Origin: Methanobacteriota archaeon
Lineage (GTDB): Archaea > Halobacteriota > Methanomicrobia > Methanomicrobiales > Methanospirillaceae
Direction of reading: 5' to 3'
DNA: 64,000 bases
Assembly (NCBI GenBank): GCA_029547145.1
Contig: JAKPPV010000006.1
Span: 1-64,000, forward strand
In this document: positions 54,557-63,582 of the stretch, one piece after another
Numbering within the stretch: position 1 is the first letter of the stretch
Layout: each line of letters begins with the position of its first letter
Position numbers and translations under genes: made by a program
The notes under the pieces: model-generated
What the model saw: only the letters and a program-made list of their open reading frames with translations
Told to the model about the DNA's origin: nothing
Databases searched by the model: none

Positions 54557-54928
54557 TCATTCCTGACTGAAGATGCAGTCAAAATTGCCCGGGGCCTGAC
54601 GGACAGGGACGGCCCATAGGACTGCCCGGAAGATCGGAACGATCACGCCGTTGCCTTCAGCGAACGACTGATGGAGCACCCCGAAGAAGAGTATCCGGAC
54701 GATCAGGAGATTGCTCGATTTCCAGAACGGCACTCCCCCTGCTGCCTTCGAATGTCCCTTGATGTATATCGCTCCAAGGAGAAGAACGACCGCGATCCCG
54801 TTCGTGGTCAGTCATGCGAGCGCCATGTCAACGAACTGCGCATCCGACACCTCCCACGGAAGTCGATCGAACCGGTGAGCGATCATTGTGGCGAGCCCAA
54901 GCCCGATCGGAACCAGAACTCTTCCCAT
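54557..54928 (-). pseudogene. Stop-interrupted membrane-protein ORF
   Basis: From ATG 54928 (after GGGAGAGGGGG) a frame encodes MGRVLVPIGLGLATMIAHRF and continues to a TGA at 54812-54814. The same frame resumes immediately (TTNGIAVVLLLGAIYIKGH, then LLIVRILFFGVLHQSFAEG) to a stop at 54557. The pieces together give ~122 residues with two or three hydrophobic helices. I read this as a gene with one nonsense mutation. The family is not recognised. It lies beside the transposase remnant. Confidence 0.45.
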
Positions 54929-55569
54929 TGCCCCCTCTCCCCGTGGGGCAGATCGGACCCGGTCGGCACCGCCGGATTGTCGGGGGTCGATCTGACCATT
55001 CACGCACCCGCGCGTTTCACCGGTTGGACCCGGTTCGACGCCGATCCAAGCTGCCGCGAGGGACCGTTGTCATTCCCGGGCAGCGTCCGACGCCGGAGGG
55101 GCACCGCTCGAGGAGCACCACGCGGGCGATCCTTCGGCGCCCGGACGGAGTGTACTTCGTTTCCGGGAATGACGGGTACCCGTTCTCGATCGTAAGGAGC
55201 ACGAACGTACAGGAACCATGACGGGGCAGTGCCTGTGGTTCTGCCGGTTCGGCCCGCCTCGAACGCTGGAGATGGACTGCGGTGCATGCAGGCCCGTCTG
55301 GAGATCGCCGGCGGTCATCTCGTGGATGGGCCGGTGACGAGACGTCACTCGGCGTTGAGCCGGAATCGGCATGCCTGTATGCGCGTGGAGTGGAGGTGCC
55401 TCGTGGCCCGCTGTTCGTCGATCTGACTCAACCGGCATCGTCTGGTCGTCCGCAACGAGCCCTCCTCCGGCAAGCGCACGCCGACAGGCTCGCGGAGGGG
55501 CGATGCAGCACTGCTCAGGGGAGAGAGGCGAATGATGAGGGTTTGAGGAATGTATACGAAGTTCGCGTA
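54929..55569. other. Gene-free stretch, probably decayed
   Basis: This 641-base stretch has no credible gene on either strand. Open frames are rich in Arg, Ser and Pro and overlap each other. With the two pseudogenes to its left it forms a ~1.4-kb decayed zone bounded by tRNA-Gln. Confidence 0.5.
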
Positions 55570-55572
55570 TAC
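55552..55572. repeat. Inverted repeat at the 3' end of tRNA-Gln
   Basis: GTATACG-AAGTTCG-CGTATAC is a perfect 7-base inverted repeat with a 7-base spacer. It overlaps the last three bases of tRNA-Gln. It may be a processing or termination hairpin, or the scar of an integrase attachment site. Confidence 0.5.
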
Positions 55573-55642
55573 CCCCGCCCAGATTCGAACTGGGGTCGTC
55601 GGATCCAAAGTCCGGCATGATTGACCGCTACACTACGGGGGT
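55570..55642 (-). tRNA. tRNA-Gln (TTG)
   Basis: The 73-base cloverleaf has acceptor ACCCCCG/CGGGGGT, T stem CCCAG/CTGGG around TTCGAAT, and anticodon loop CTTTGGA (anticodon TTG) on stem CCGGA/TCCGA, with a C-A mismatch in the top pair. There is no intron or CCA. Confidence 0.93.
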
Positions 55643-56076
55643 ATGAGAGTGCCTTTCCGGGTGCGATCCTCCTTCCCGGACGATCGGTTCAGAGGTACCG
55701 GGGGCACGTACTATTCAACGACGGAGTATATGGGCATACTCCAAGACGCACATCCATTCGTCCTGGTTCCGATCCATCCGGTATGCGTCATGCACCCGGT
55801 GCCGCTCGCAGGATCCCGTTCACCCCGGGGGATCGCCCCCGTACGATTCAACGTGACCCCCTTCCTCCCTTCTGGAAGGTCCAGCCCGAAAGGAAAAGGA
55901 TCCTTCGAGAATAGGAGAATGGGAATGTAAATATCAATAATTCTGAAATAATTATTCATTCTTGCCATATGGAAAACACAATATTTATATCGCACCAATC
56001 GAATTAATCGCTGTCGAAGTCATGTACTGTTCGTTCCACCCGTAACATATTCATGACTGCGATGGAAGGTATCACC
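55643..56076. other. Intergenic region upstream of the PKD gene
   Basis: No gene is seen in these 434 bases. The last 150 become strongly A/T-rich, in contrast to the G/C-rich surroundings, and contain the promoter of the PKD gene. Confidence 0.5.
55981..55990 (+). promoter_or_regulatory. TATA box of the PKD-protein gene
   Basis: ATATTTATAT predicts a transcription start near 56012 and a leader of about 65 bases before ATG 56077. Confidence 0.6.
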
Positions 56077-57195
56077 ATGATATGGAAGAATGGTCTGGTT
56101 ACCGCACTCCTCCTCGCGCTGCTTGCGCTCGTGGCAGTTCCGGTGGGGGCGGTACCGGTTAACGACAACCGTCTCCCGGCAGACTTTGTTGCAAACGTCA
56201 CCGTCGGTCCGATCCCGCTTGCGGTGCAGTTCACCGGGATCTCTTCTCAGAGCGTCAGCGGATGGAGCTGGTCCTTCGGTGACGGGACGTTCTCACGGGA
56301 GCAGAACCCGGTCCATGTCTATCGCCGGGCCGGCGCCTACACCGTGCGCCTGGTCGTCACGGAGGGGAGACGAACGGGCCAGGTGGTGAAGTCGCATTAC
56401 ATCAGGGCCTTCGATCCGAATGCGCTTCGCGCAAATTTCACGTCGAACGTGACCGGAGGACCGGCACCGCTCACGGTCCGGTTCACCGACACCTCGACGG
56501 GGTCCCCTCTGCGGTGGTCCTGGCAGTTCGGTGACGGCACCAGTTCTTCCGAGCAGAACCCCGTGCACACCTATGCACGGGCTGGCCGTTACACGGTCGT
56601 GTTAAAGGTCGAGAGGGACCTTCCACAGAATGCAAAACGCACTGATGTCAAGGTCGCGGTCCAGCTGATCAAGGTCACCGATCCCAACCGTCCGGTCCCG
56701 TCCTTCACCGTCAACCAGACCCGCGGCACCCTCCCGCTTGCGGTCCAGTTCACCGACACGTCGACCGGGCCGATCGTCAGGTACCAATGGCGGTTCGGAG
56801 ACGGGGCGACGTCCACCGACCGGAACCCGGTGCACGTCTACACCCGGGCGGGTACGTATACCGTCCGGTTGACGACATGGTCCGCCACGTCCTCGGCGTT
56901 CGTCGAGAAGAAGAAGCTCATCACGGTCCTGCCGCTTCCCAGGCCCCAGTTCACCTCCAACGTCACTGCCGGTCCGGCCCCACTCGCGGTGCAGTTCAGG
57001 GATACCACGAGTGGTATCGACGCCCGGTCATGGTCGTGGTCCTTCGGAGACGGGAAGACATCGAACGAGCAGAACCCGGTCCATGTCTTCTCCCGCGCCG
57101 GAAGCTACCGCGTGACCCTGACGATCGTCACCGCGGGTGGTCCGGTCACCACATCGGTCCCGCGATACATACTCGTGAAACCATCACGTCGGTGA
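56077..57195 (+). CDS. Secreted protein with four PKD domains
   Basis: This 372-residue exported protein has a signal peptide (MIWKNGLVTALLLALLALVAVPVGA) and four PKD domains at about residues 35-115, 117-212, 214-290 and 293-370. Each has the G-P-x-P-L-A-V-Q-F core and a W-S-F-G-D-G motif followed by N-P-V-H-x-Y. There is no anchor or catalytic domain. PKD proteins are common on methanogen surfaces and mediate protein contacts. GGAAGGT lies six bases before ATG 56077; ATG 56053 lacks a site. Confidence 0.92.
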   Translation: MIWKNGLVTALLLALLALVAVPVGAVPVNDNRLPADFVANVTVGPIPLAVQFTGISSQSVSGWSWSFGDGTFSREQNPVHVYRRAGAYTVRLVVTEGRRTGQVVKSHYIRAFDPNALRANFTSNVTGGPAPLTVRFTDTSTGSPLRWSWQFGDGTSSSEQNPVHTYARAGRYTVVLKVERDLPQNAKRTDVKVAVQLIKVTDPNRPVPSFTVNQTRGTLPLAVQFTDTSTGPIVRYQWRFGDGATSTDRNPVHVYTRAGTYTVRLTTWSATSSAFVEKKKLITVLPLPRPQFTSNVTAGPAPLAVQFRDTTSGIDARSWSWSFGDGKTSNEQNPVHVFSRAGSYRVTLTIVTAGGPVTTSVPRYILVKPSRR

Positions 57196-57410
57196 GACCG
57201 CGTCCAACATCCCCTTTTTCGTCTGTCTCCCGGCCGGGTGCCGGCACTCGCGGGGTGCCCCCGTCCGTCAGAACGAAGGAACCTTGCCCCTTCGCTCCTT
57301 CAACCGTCGTTGATGTACCGGCGGGAAGCGGTCGCGTCGGGTTTCGTCCTTTCGGGATCCTGGATGACGGAAATCCCGTCTCCTCCCGCTCCGGCCTGTG
57401 GGGGGGGTTC

Positions 57411-58661
57411 TCATCGGTCCGAACGCCGCATCCGCACCGATGCGGCGTGGGCAAAGAGTCCCTCTGCGCCGGCGATCGCCTCGATCGTATCGCCGATCCG
57501 TTCGATCCCGCTCCGGCTGATCAACTGGACCGTCGAGGCCTTCGTGAAGTGGGCGACGTTCAGTCCTGAATAGGTGGCGGCGTACCCCGCGGTGGGCAGC
57601 ACGTGATTCGTCCCCGAGGCGTAATCGCCCGCGGCGACCGGTGCGTACGGCCCGACGAAGATCGACCCGGCATTCTTCACCTCGGTCAGCACCGGCAGCG
57701 AGTCCTCGACCATGATCGAGAGGTGCTCGGGGGCGACCCGGTCCATCGCCCCGATGGCCGCGTCGAGATCGGGGACGACCAGGTACCCCGAGTGCGCGAG
57801 TGCCTGGAGGATGGTCTCCCGCCGCGGAGCGGCGTTGAGCTGCCGTTCGACCTCCCGTTGCACGCGCTCCACAAGGGGTTCGTCGGTCGTGACCAGGATG
57901 CAGGCCGCATCGGGGTCGTGTTCTGCCTGCGCCAGTATATCGCCCGCGATGTACGCGGGGTTCGCCGAGCGGTCTGCGATGATCCCGATCTCGCTCGGAC
58001 CGGCGGGAAAGTCGATCTCCGCGTACTCTCGCAGCAGCATCTTCGCCGCCGTCACGTAGGCATTCCCCGGTCCGACGATCTTCCGGACGGGACGGATCGT
58101 TTCGGTCCCCAGCGCCATCGCCGCTATCGCCTGGGCGCCGCCGATCCGGTAGATCTCCGTCACGCCGACGGTATCGAGGGCGACGAGCGTGAGCGGCAGG
58201 ATCGGCGGAGGCGAGCAGGCGCACACCTCAGGAACGCCGGCGACCCGCGCCGGGATCGCGTTCATGAGCGCCGTCGAGGGGTACGCTGCCCGCCGTCCCG
58301 GGACGTACAGGCCGGCGCGGTCGATCGGCGTCGTCTTGACTCCGAGCACGATCCCGGGCTCGACCTGTTCGAGCCAGAGGTCGCGCTCCTTCTGCCGCTC
58401 GTGGAACCGCGTGATACGGTCCTTCGCCTCGACGATTCGCTGAAGGAGCGCGTCGTCCACCTGGTCGTACGCCGCCTCGATCTCCTCTCTTGATACCATG
58501 ACCGAGTCGATCTCGGGCTCGTACTTCCTCGCCATCCGGAGAAGGGCGGCGTCTCCTTCGCTACGGACGAGATCGATGACCTTTGCAGCGGACTGTTTTG
58601 CCTCGTCGAGGTTCGAACGGCGCTGCCGCAACCACGTCTCAACATCAAGCGCCTGGAGCAT
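57411..58661 (-). CDS. hisD: Histidinol dehydrogenase
   Basis: HisD carries out the last two oxidations in histidine synthesis, using two NAD. The 416-residue protein has family blocks: PGRRAAYPSTALMNAIPARVAGV, RIGGAQAIAAMALGTETI, VGPGNAYVTAAKMLL, DFPAGPSEIGIIAD, LAQAEHDPDA and the zinc/catalytic APEHLSIMVED and GPYAPVAAGDYASGTNHVLPT. It stands alone here, divergent from the HTH-PAS gene. ATG 58661 has no clear ribosome site. Confidence 0.97.
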   Translation of the reverse strand: MLQALDVETWLRQRRSNLDEAKQSAAKVIDLVRSEGDAALLRMARKYEPEIDSVMVSREEIEAAYDQVDDALLQRIVEAKDRITRFHERQKERDLWLEQVEPGIVLGVKTTPIDRAGLYVPGRRAAYPSTALMNAIPARVAGVPEVCACSPPPILPLTLVALDTVGVTEIYRIGGAQAIAAMALGTETIRPVRKIVGPGNAYVTAAKMLLREYAEIDFPAGPSEIGIIADRSANPAYIAGDILAQAEHDPDAACILVTTDEPLVERVQREVERQLNAAPRRETILQALAHSGYLVVPDLDAAIGAMDRVAPEHLSIMVEDSLPVLTEVKNAGSIFVGPYAPVAAGDYASGTNHVLPTAGYAATYSGLNVAHFTKASTVQLISRSGIERIGDTIEAIAGAEGLFAHAASVRMRRSDR

Positions 58662-58811
58662 ACGGAGAGGGTTTCACGCCGACGACGATAAGGATGCACC
58701 CTTCGACGGCCCGGGGTCTGTCCGTACGGAAAAGAAGATGCTCTCCAGGGTCGATCAACTACTCACCTCAGGGCGCGGACAGACGCGAACCGCCCTCGCG
58801 GGGGTTATGAA

Positions 58812-60626
58812 ATGACAGAAGAGAGGACCTCCGACAGCGAGATCCCTGCCAGGATTATCGATCTATTACGACAGTACGACCCCCGGGCCCTGCCCATCCT
58901 GACCATTGCCAACAGGCTCGGCATCGATCGCAAGACCGCTTCCAAGTATCTTGAGCTTCTGGCCCAGAGCGGCGACATCAGCATGCAGCGGTTCGGTCAG
59001 AAGAAGCTCTTTCGGGTCGCGCGGCGCAGGATATCGCTCCCGGCAGTGCTCGACAGGTTGCACGACGCGGTCATGGTCCTCGATGACGAGCTGATCATTC
59101 GCATGGTGAACGCGAGCCTCCTCTCCACCTTTGAAATCCATCCTTCCTCCACGCTCGTCGGGGTTCCACTCTTCGACCTCAACCTTCCGATCTTCATCGA
59201 ACCTTCCGTCCGGGAGAACATCCGGCTCATCAGCGCGGGACAACCCTTCCTGCCCGAGATGCAGCTGATCGAGGGGAGGTCGGACCGCATCTTTCTCGTC
59301 GAGTTCGACACCATCGGATCGATCGACGGTCGACCGGACATCATGATCAGTCTGCGCGACATCACGGCCCTGAAGAAGGCTGAGACCGACCTGAGGGCGT
59401 CGGAGAAGAAGATTGCCGCTCTCTTCGAGTCGATCCCCGGGGGGATCATCATGTTCTCCTCGGATGGGGCCATCCTGAATGCGAACAATGCCTCGCTGCG
59501 GGTTCTTGGACTGCATACGCTCGCCGATCTGAGGAATGCGAGCGTCTTCGACCTTGCCTGTTACCGGGACAAGCTGCCGTCGCTGATCCGCGCTGGAAGG
59601 ACGACTGAGACAGAGCTCGTCTGCGACTTCGATAAGCTCCGCGTCGAGCGCGGAATCGAGAGCACGAAGAGTGGTGTTGCGTACTTCGAGGTGGTCTTCA
59701 CGCCGATCCCGTCCGAACGGGGTGGAGTTTCACGTGAGTACGCCATCCTCTTCAAGGATATCACCGCCAAGAAACAGGCGGAACGGGAGCTCCGTGACCG
59801 CCTCGAGGGGATCTCCAGCAGTCTGCCGGGAATGACCTACCAGTTCTACGCACGGGACACGGGCGAGTGGGGGGTCTACCATGTCGACCCCCGTTCGGAG
59901 GCGATCTTCGGTCTCCGCGTCGAGCCACTGAAGGACTGGTTCCAGCGGTTTTCCGCGTGCATCGCCCCCGAGGACAGGAACCGGTGGGAGGAGTCAATCC
60001 GGGACGTGATCCGTCGCGTTGCTCCGTGGGACTTCGAGGGGCGGTTCATCAAGCCCTCCGGTGAGGAGATGTACCTCAGGGGGTCGTCGCAACCGATCCG
60101 AATGAAACACGAAACGGTCTGGAACGGAATTTTCTTCGATGTCACGGACCGGAAGAAGACGGAGGAGGCGTTGAAGGTCAGCCATTTCCTCGAGACGAGG
60201 TACCGGTCCTTCTTCGAAGACACCTGCAACGGCGTGCTGATCTACCAGCCGATTGAAGGGGGTGCAGACTACCTGATCAGGGATGTGAACCGCGTCACCG
60301 CCGAACTCCTCCGCATGAATCGTGCCGATCTCATCGGGCGGCGCCTCTTTGAGGTGTTCCCCGAGCTCCCTGATCCGGACATTCGTGACATGCTCTATCG
60401 TGTGCTCACCACGGAAGAGCCCGAGGTCGTCCCGCCGCTCCGGTACCGCGACAGGGACGATTTCCCCTGGATCTCCCACTACGTCTTCAAGCTCCCCTCG
60501 GGCGAACTCGCGTCCTTCATGATCGACGTTTCGGACGTTCTCGAGCACACCTCGGACCGTGACATCCTGTCGGATCGGTCCTCCTCACCCACCTGCCGCC
60601 GCCCAGATTCCTGGCTGGAATCCTGA
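58812..60626 (+). CDS. Winged-helix/multi-PAS signalling protein
   Basis: This 604-residue cytoplasmic protein has an N-terminal helix-turn-helix (about 20-65: PILTIANRLGIDRKTASKYLELL), then four PAS domains at about 78-190, 200-320, 330-455 and 470-590 (for example ALFESIPGGIIMFSSDGAILNANN). There is no kinase, cyclase or GGDEF output, so it is probably a DNA-binding sensor. This HTH-PAS layout is frequent in Methanomicrobiales. GGGGG lies six bases before ATG 58812. Target genes are unknown. Confidence 0.85.
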   Translation: MTEERTSDSEIPARIIDLLRQYDPRALPILTIANRLGIDRKTASKYLELLAQSGDISMQRFGQKKLFRVARRRISLPAVLDRLHDAVMVLDDELIIRMVNASLLSTFEIHPSSTLVGVPLFDLNLPIFIEPSVRENIRLISAGQPFLPEMQLIEGRSDRIFLVEFDTIGSIDGRPDIMISLRDITALKKAETDLRASEKKIAALFESIPGGIIMFSSDGAILNANNASLRVLGLHTLADLRNASVFDLACYRDKLPSLIRAGRTTETELVCDFDKLRVERGIESTKSGVAYFEVVFTPIPSERGGVSREYAILFKDITAKKQAERELRDRLEGISSSLPGMTYQFYARDTGEWGVYHVDPRSEAIFGLRVEPLKDWFQRFSACIAPEDRNRWEESIRDVIRRVAPWDFEGRFIKPSGEEMYLRGSSQPIRMKHETVWNGIFFDVTDRKKTEEALKVSHFLETRYRSFFEDTCNGVLIYQPIEGGADYLIRDVNRVTAELLRMNRADLIGRRLFEVFPELPDPDIRDMLYRVLTTEEPEVVPPLRYRDRDDFPWISHYVFKLPSGELASFMIDVSDVLEHTSDRDILSDRSSSPTCRRPDSWLES

Positions 60627-60936
60627 ACCGAATTCATCGGTTTCATCTCACTTCTACCCGTTCCCAGGCGGATGCCATCCGGGAGAACGACCTTCCGGAA
60701 ACCCGGGAGGTGCCCGGATGCCAGGTGCCTTGCGCATGATGCGACCACTTCGGTACCCCTCCCGTGCTGTGCCCGCCCCGGTGCGATGGATTCGGAAAGA
60801 GCCCCGGAGCACCCCCTCCTTCCAACCACCATCTCTAAAAGTACTATTTATTATTTGCAGTCAATTGGGCCACAGTAAATCGTGATTTTAAGTGCTGACT
60901 TTGTCTAGATCACCTCTGTAAAGAAATGGTGAAGCG
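60627..60936 (+). other. Intergenic region with npdG promoter
   Basis: There is no gene in these 310 bases. A strong TATA-like stretch (ctatttattattt, 60844-60856) lies ~85 bases before the npdG start, so the leader is roughly 55 bases and A/T-rich. The rest is G/C-rich and featureless. Confidence 0.6.
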
Positions 60937-61617
60937 ATGAAGGTAGCAATCATCGGCGGAACCGGCGGGCAGGGCCTCGGCATTGCCACGCGGTTCGTAC
61001 AGGCGGGCGAAGACGTGACCATCGGCTCCCGAACGGTCGAAAAGGCCGAAGCCGCTGTGGAGAAGGTGAAGCACCTGCTCGGCGAGGTGAAGAACGTTGC
61101 CTCTGCAGCGAACCCGGATGCGGCGAAATGGGCCGACGTGCTGGTGCTCACGGTGCCGCTCGCAGCCCAGAAAGAGACACTCATCTCGATCCGGGAGGGG
61201 GCTGTTGGCAAACCTCTGCTCGATGCAACGGGACCACTGGAGTCCTGTATCGGCGGTTCTGCCTCAAGGTACATCGATCTCCCCGAGGGATCGGCGGCGC
61301 AGCGTGCGCAGGCGATTCTTCCGGAGGCGAAGGTGATCTGTGCGTTCAACAACATTTCGCAGTCATGGTTTATGCAGCTCGACGAGGCCATCGACTGCGA
61401 CTGTCTGATCTGCGGTGACGACAGAGATGCGAAGGCCCTGGTCACCCCGTTGATCGAGAAGATCCCCGGTGTCCGGGTCATCGACTGTGGACCACTTGAG
61501 CGGGCGTGCATCATCGAAAAGATCACGCCCCTGCTGATCGGACTCAACATCCGGAACAGGTGTCAGTTCGGTGGCATTCGGGTGACCGGGCTCGAAAAGG
61601 GCCGGGCCTGTTCGTAA
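60937..61617 (+). CDS. npdG: NADPH:F420 oxidoreductase (F420H2:NADP oxidoreductase)
   Basis: This 226-residue enzyme transfers hydride between NADPH and coenzyme F420. The N-terminal Rossmann fold (MKVAIIGGTGGQGLGIATRF), SRTVEKAE after strand 2 (NADP preference), the DATGPLESC segment and VICAFNNISQSWF are typical. GGTGAAGCG precedes ATG 60937. It is followed after 48 bases by an NADP-dependent alcohol dehydrogenase gene, so NADPH made from alcohols can be converted to F420H2 for methanogenesis. Confidence 0.95.
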   Translation: MKVAIIGGTGGQGLGIATRFVQAGEDVTIGSRTVEKAEAAVEKVKHLLGEVKNVASAANPDAAKWADVLVLTVPLAAQKETLISIREGAVGKPLLDATGPLESCIGGSASRYIDLPEGSAAQRAQAILPEAKVICAFNNISQSWFMQLDEAIDCDCLICGDDRDAKALVTPLIEKIPGVRVIDCGPLERACIIEKITPLLIGLNIRNRCQFGGIRVTGLEKGRACS

Positions 61618-61665
61618 CGATTCGTGAACACCTCACATGAAAAAAAGACTGTACAGAGGATACCC

Positions 61666-62736
61666 ATGAAAGCATTTGTCATGAAAAAGATCGGAGAAGT
61701 CGGCTGGATCGAGAAGGATCGCCCCGCATGCGGCCCGAACGATGCGATCTGCCGGCCGCTCGCACTTGCACCGTGCACCTCGGACATCCATACCGTCTGG
61801 GAGGGTGCCATCGGAGAGCGCCACAACATGGTCCTTGGTCATGAGGCCCTCGGGATCGTCGACGAGGTCGGGAGCGAGGTCAAGGACTTCAAGCCCGGAG
61901 ACCGGGTGATCGTCCCGGCAATTACTCCCGACTGGGGTGAGGAGGCGGAACAGCGTGGGTTCCCGTCCCAGACGACCGGGGTTTGCGGCGGCTGGAAGTT
62001 CTCTAATTTCAAGGACGGCGTCTTCGCCGAGTTCTTCCACGTCAACCAGGCGGACGCCAACCTCGCGTCCCTTCCCGATGGTATCTCTCTCGAGGCAGCT
62101 GTCATGATCCCCGACATGCTCAGCACCGGGTTCATGGGAGCCGAGAACGCACACATCCCGCTCGGCGGCACGGTGGCGGTCTTCGGCATCGGTCCGGTCG
62201 GGCTCTGTGGTATTGCAGGCGCAAGACTCCTCGGTGCCTCGCGTATCTTCGCGGTCGGCACCCGGCCAAAGCCCGTCGAAGTGGCGAAGAAGTACGGAGC
62301 GACCGACATCATCAGCTACAAGGACGGCAATACCGTCGACCAGATCCTCAAGGCGACCGACGGAAAGGGTGTCGACTCGGTGATCGTCTCCGGTGGAGGA
62401 CCGGATATCATGGTCGAGGCGGTCGAGGTGGCAAAAGCAGGCGGGACGATCTCGAACAACAACTACTTCGGTAGAGGGATGTTCGACAGGGACTATCTCC
62501 CGATCCCGCGGGTCGGGTGGGGATTCGGCATGGCGAGCAAGAACATCATCACCGGGCTCTGCCCTGGTGGAAAGGTTCGGATGGAGCGCCTCGCCGATCT
62601 GGTGAAGTACGGGCGGATGGACCCGGGCCTGATGGCGACCCACATCTTTCATGGCTTCGACAAGATCGAAGAGGCCCTTCTGATGATGCGGAACAAGTCC
62701 GGTGACGTGATCAAGCCCGTAGTCATCTGTGACTAA
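61666..62736 (+). CDS. adh: NADP-dependent secondary alcohol dehydrogenase (zinc type)
   Basis: This 356-residue medium-chain dehydrogenase is close to the clostridial/Thermoanaerobacter NADP-dependent enzyme. Catalytic zinc ligands match by number: Cys37 (APCTSD), His59-Glu60 (GHEALG) and Asp150 (IPDMLS). The cofactor site has GIGPVG (174-179) with Gly198, Arg200 and Tyr218, which mark NADP specificity. Blocks GWKFSNFKDGVFAEFFHVN and GLCPGGKVRMERL follow. Preferred substrates are likely 2-propanol, 2-butanol or ethanol. AGAGGA lies five bases before ATG 61666. Confidence 0.95.
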   Translation: MKAFVMKKIGEVGWIEKDRPACGPNDAICRPLALAPCTSDIHTVWEGAIGERHNMVLGHEALGIVDEVGSEVKDFKPGDRVIVPAITPDWGEEAEQRGFPSQTTGVCGGWKFSNFKDGVFAEFFHVNQADANLASLPDGISLEAAVMIPDMLSTGFMGAENAHIPLGGTVAVFGIGPVGLCGIAGARLLGASRIFAVGTRPKPVEVAKKYGATDIISYKDGNTVDQILKATDGKGVDSVIVSGGGPDIMVEAVEVAKAGGTISNNNYFGRGMFDRDYLPIPRVGWGFGMASKNIITGLCPGGKVRMERLADLVKYGRMDPGLMATHIFHGFDKIEEALLMMRNKSGDVIKPVVICD

Positions 62737-62812
62737 AGTGGGGTTGAAATACCGGATCATTGGTGCTGCAGCAATCAAATCACTCATCCTCGTGTCGTCT
62801 ACAGGGTCGATC

Positions 62813-63208
62813 ATGGAACCATACGATATCCCCGGGGTTTTCGAGGGTGGGGGGATCCACCTTCCCGGTCATTTTCTTCGGGCGGAAGAGGCATCCTGGT
62901 ATCCCCATCCCGAATGGGACGGGGTGTTCATACAGGACCTCGTGACAGCAGGCAAGACAAACGGTGCGTTCAGCTGTCATCTTGTCCGGGTGACGCGGGG
63001 ATCGGAAGCTGCGGATCACGCCCACTCGGTGCAGTGGGAGTTGAACGTCCTCCTTGCCGGAACCGGCTTCATGGTCCTCGATGGAGAGGCGCTCTCCCTC
63101 GACCGTACCGGGCAGACGTTCGCGACACCTCCTCGGATCAGGCATGCGGTGCGAGCCGGCGATGTCGAGCTCTCTCTTCTCGCACTCTTCATCCCGGCGC
63201 TCACCTGA
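62813..63208 (+). CDS. Cupin-domain protein
   Basis: This 131-residue cupin has the first motif near residues 66-82 (DHAHSVQWELNVLLAG) and the second around R-I-R-H-A-V. It has no DNA-binding domain. GGTCGATC lies directly before ATG 62813. It follows adh by 76 bases on the same strand and may be co-transcribed; its substrate is unknown. A hairpin 11 bases after the stop may end the transcript. Confidence 0.75.
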   Translation: MEPYDIPGVFEGGGIHLPGHFLRAEEASWYPHPEWDGVFIQDLVTAGKTNGAFSCHLVRVTRGSEAADHAHSVQWELNVLLAGTGFMVLDGEALSLDRTGQTFATPPRIRHAVRAGDVELSLLALFIPALT

Positions 63209-63218
63209 TGGGCGTCAT

Positions 63219-63237
63219 CCCCTCCCGTGGGGAGGGG
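63219..63237 (+). terminator. Hairpin after the cupin gene
   Basis: CCCCTCCC-GTG-GGGAGGGG is a perfect 8-base stem with a 3-base loop, 10 bases after the cupin stop. There is no T-run after it, so it may be a structural end rather than a classical terminator. Confidence 0.45.
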
Positions 63238-63582
63238 TAGGTCGCCCGTCCTGTTTCTGGTCAATGGGTGACAGGAGGGTTCTGGGGAGTGGCGGGAATG
63301 GGGCTGGAGGGGGCGAATGGAACGATCCGATAGTTTGAGACCGTATGTGATGAACAGGATGACGCGATCAGGAGATACCCCATCCATCGATGGAGTGATG
63401 AGAAAATTTTTATCGACAGAGGCGGGCTCCGGATGGCCCTCTCTCCCCGGAAGTATACTGATCCTGTCGAGTACCGGAATCCCCGAATCTCACGAGAGAC
63501 GAAAGAGAGGACTCAAGACTGTGGATAGATCAGGGAGCATCTGGCACAACTTTGGACGAAGCGAACATCAACGGAGTGAGCG
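63238..63582 (+). other. Intergenic region upstream of nadX
   Basis: No gene is seen. A TATA-like A/T stretch (aaaatttttatcg, 63403-63415) lies about 170 bases before the nadX start and is the likely promoter. Confidence 0.45.

Noticed and set aside
54812-54814. Selenocysteine codon in the interrupted membrane ORF
   Set aside because: No selenoprotein context is visible, and the order is not known for UGA recoding; a nonsense mutation is simpler.
55552-55572. loxP-like or dif-like recombination site
   Set aside because: The arms partly resemble known sites, but no recombinase gene is nearby and the match is too short to claim.
55070-55618. Minus-strand open frame of 182 residues overlapping tRNA-Gln
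   Set aside because: It starts inside the tRNA, is rich in Arg/Ser/Pro and lacks any motif.
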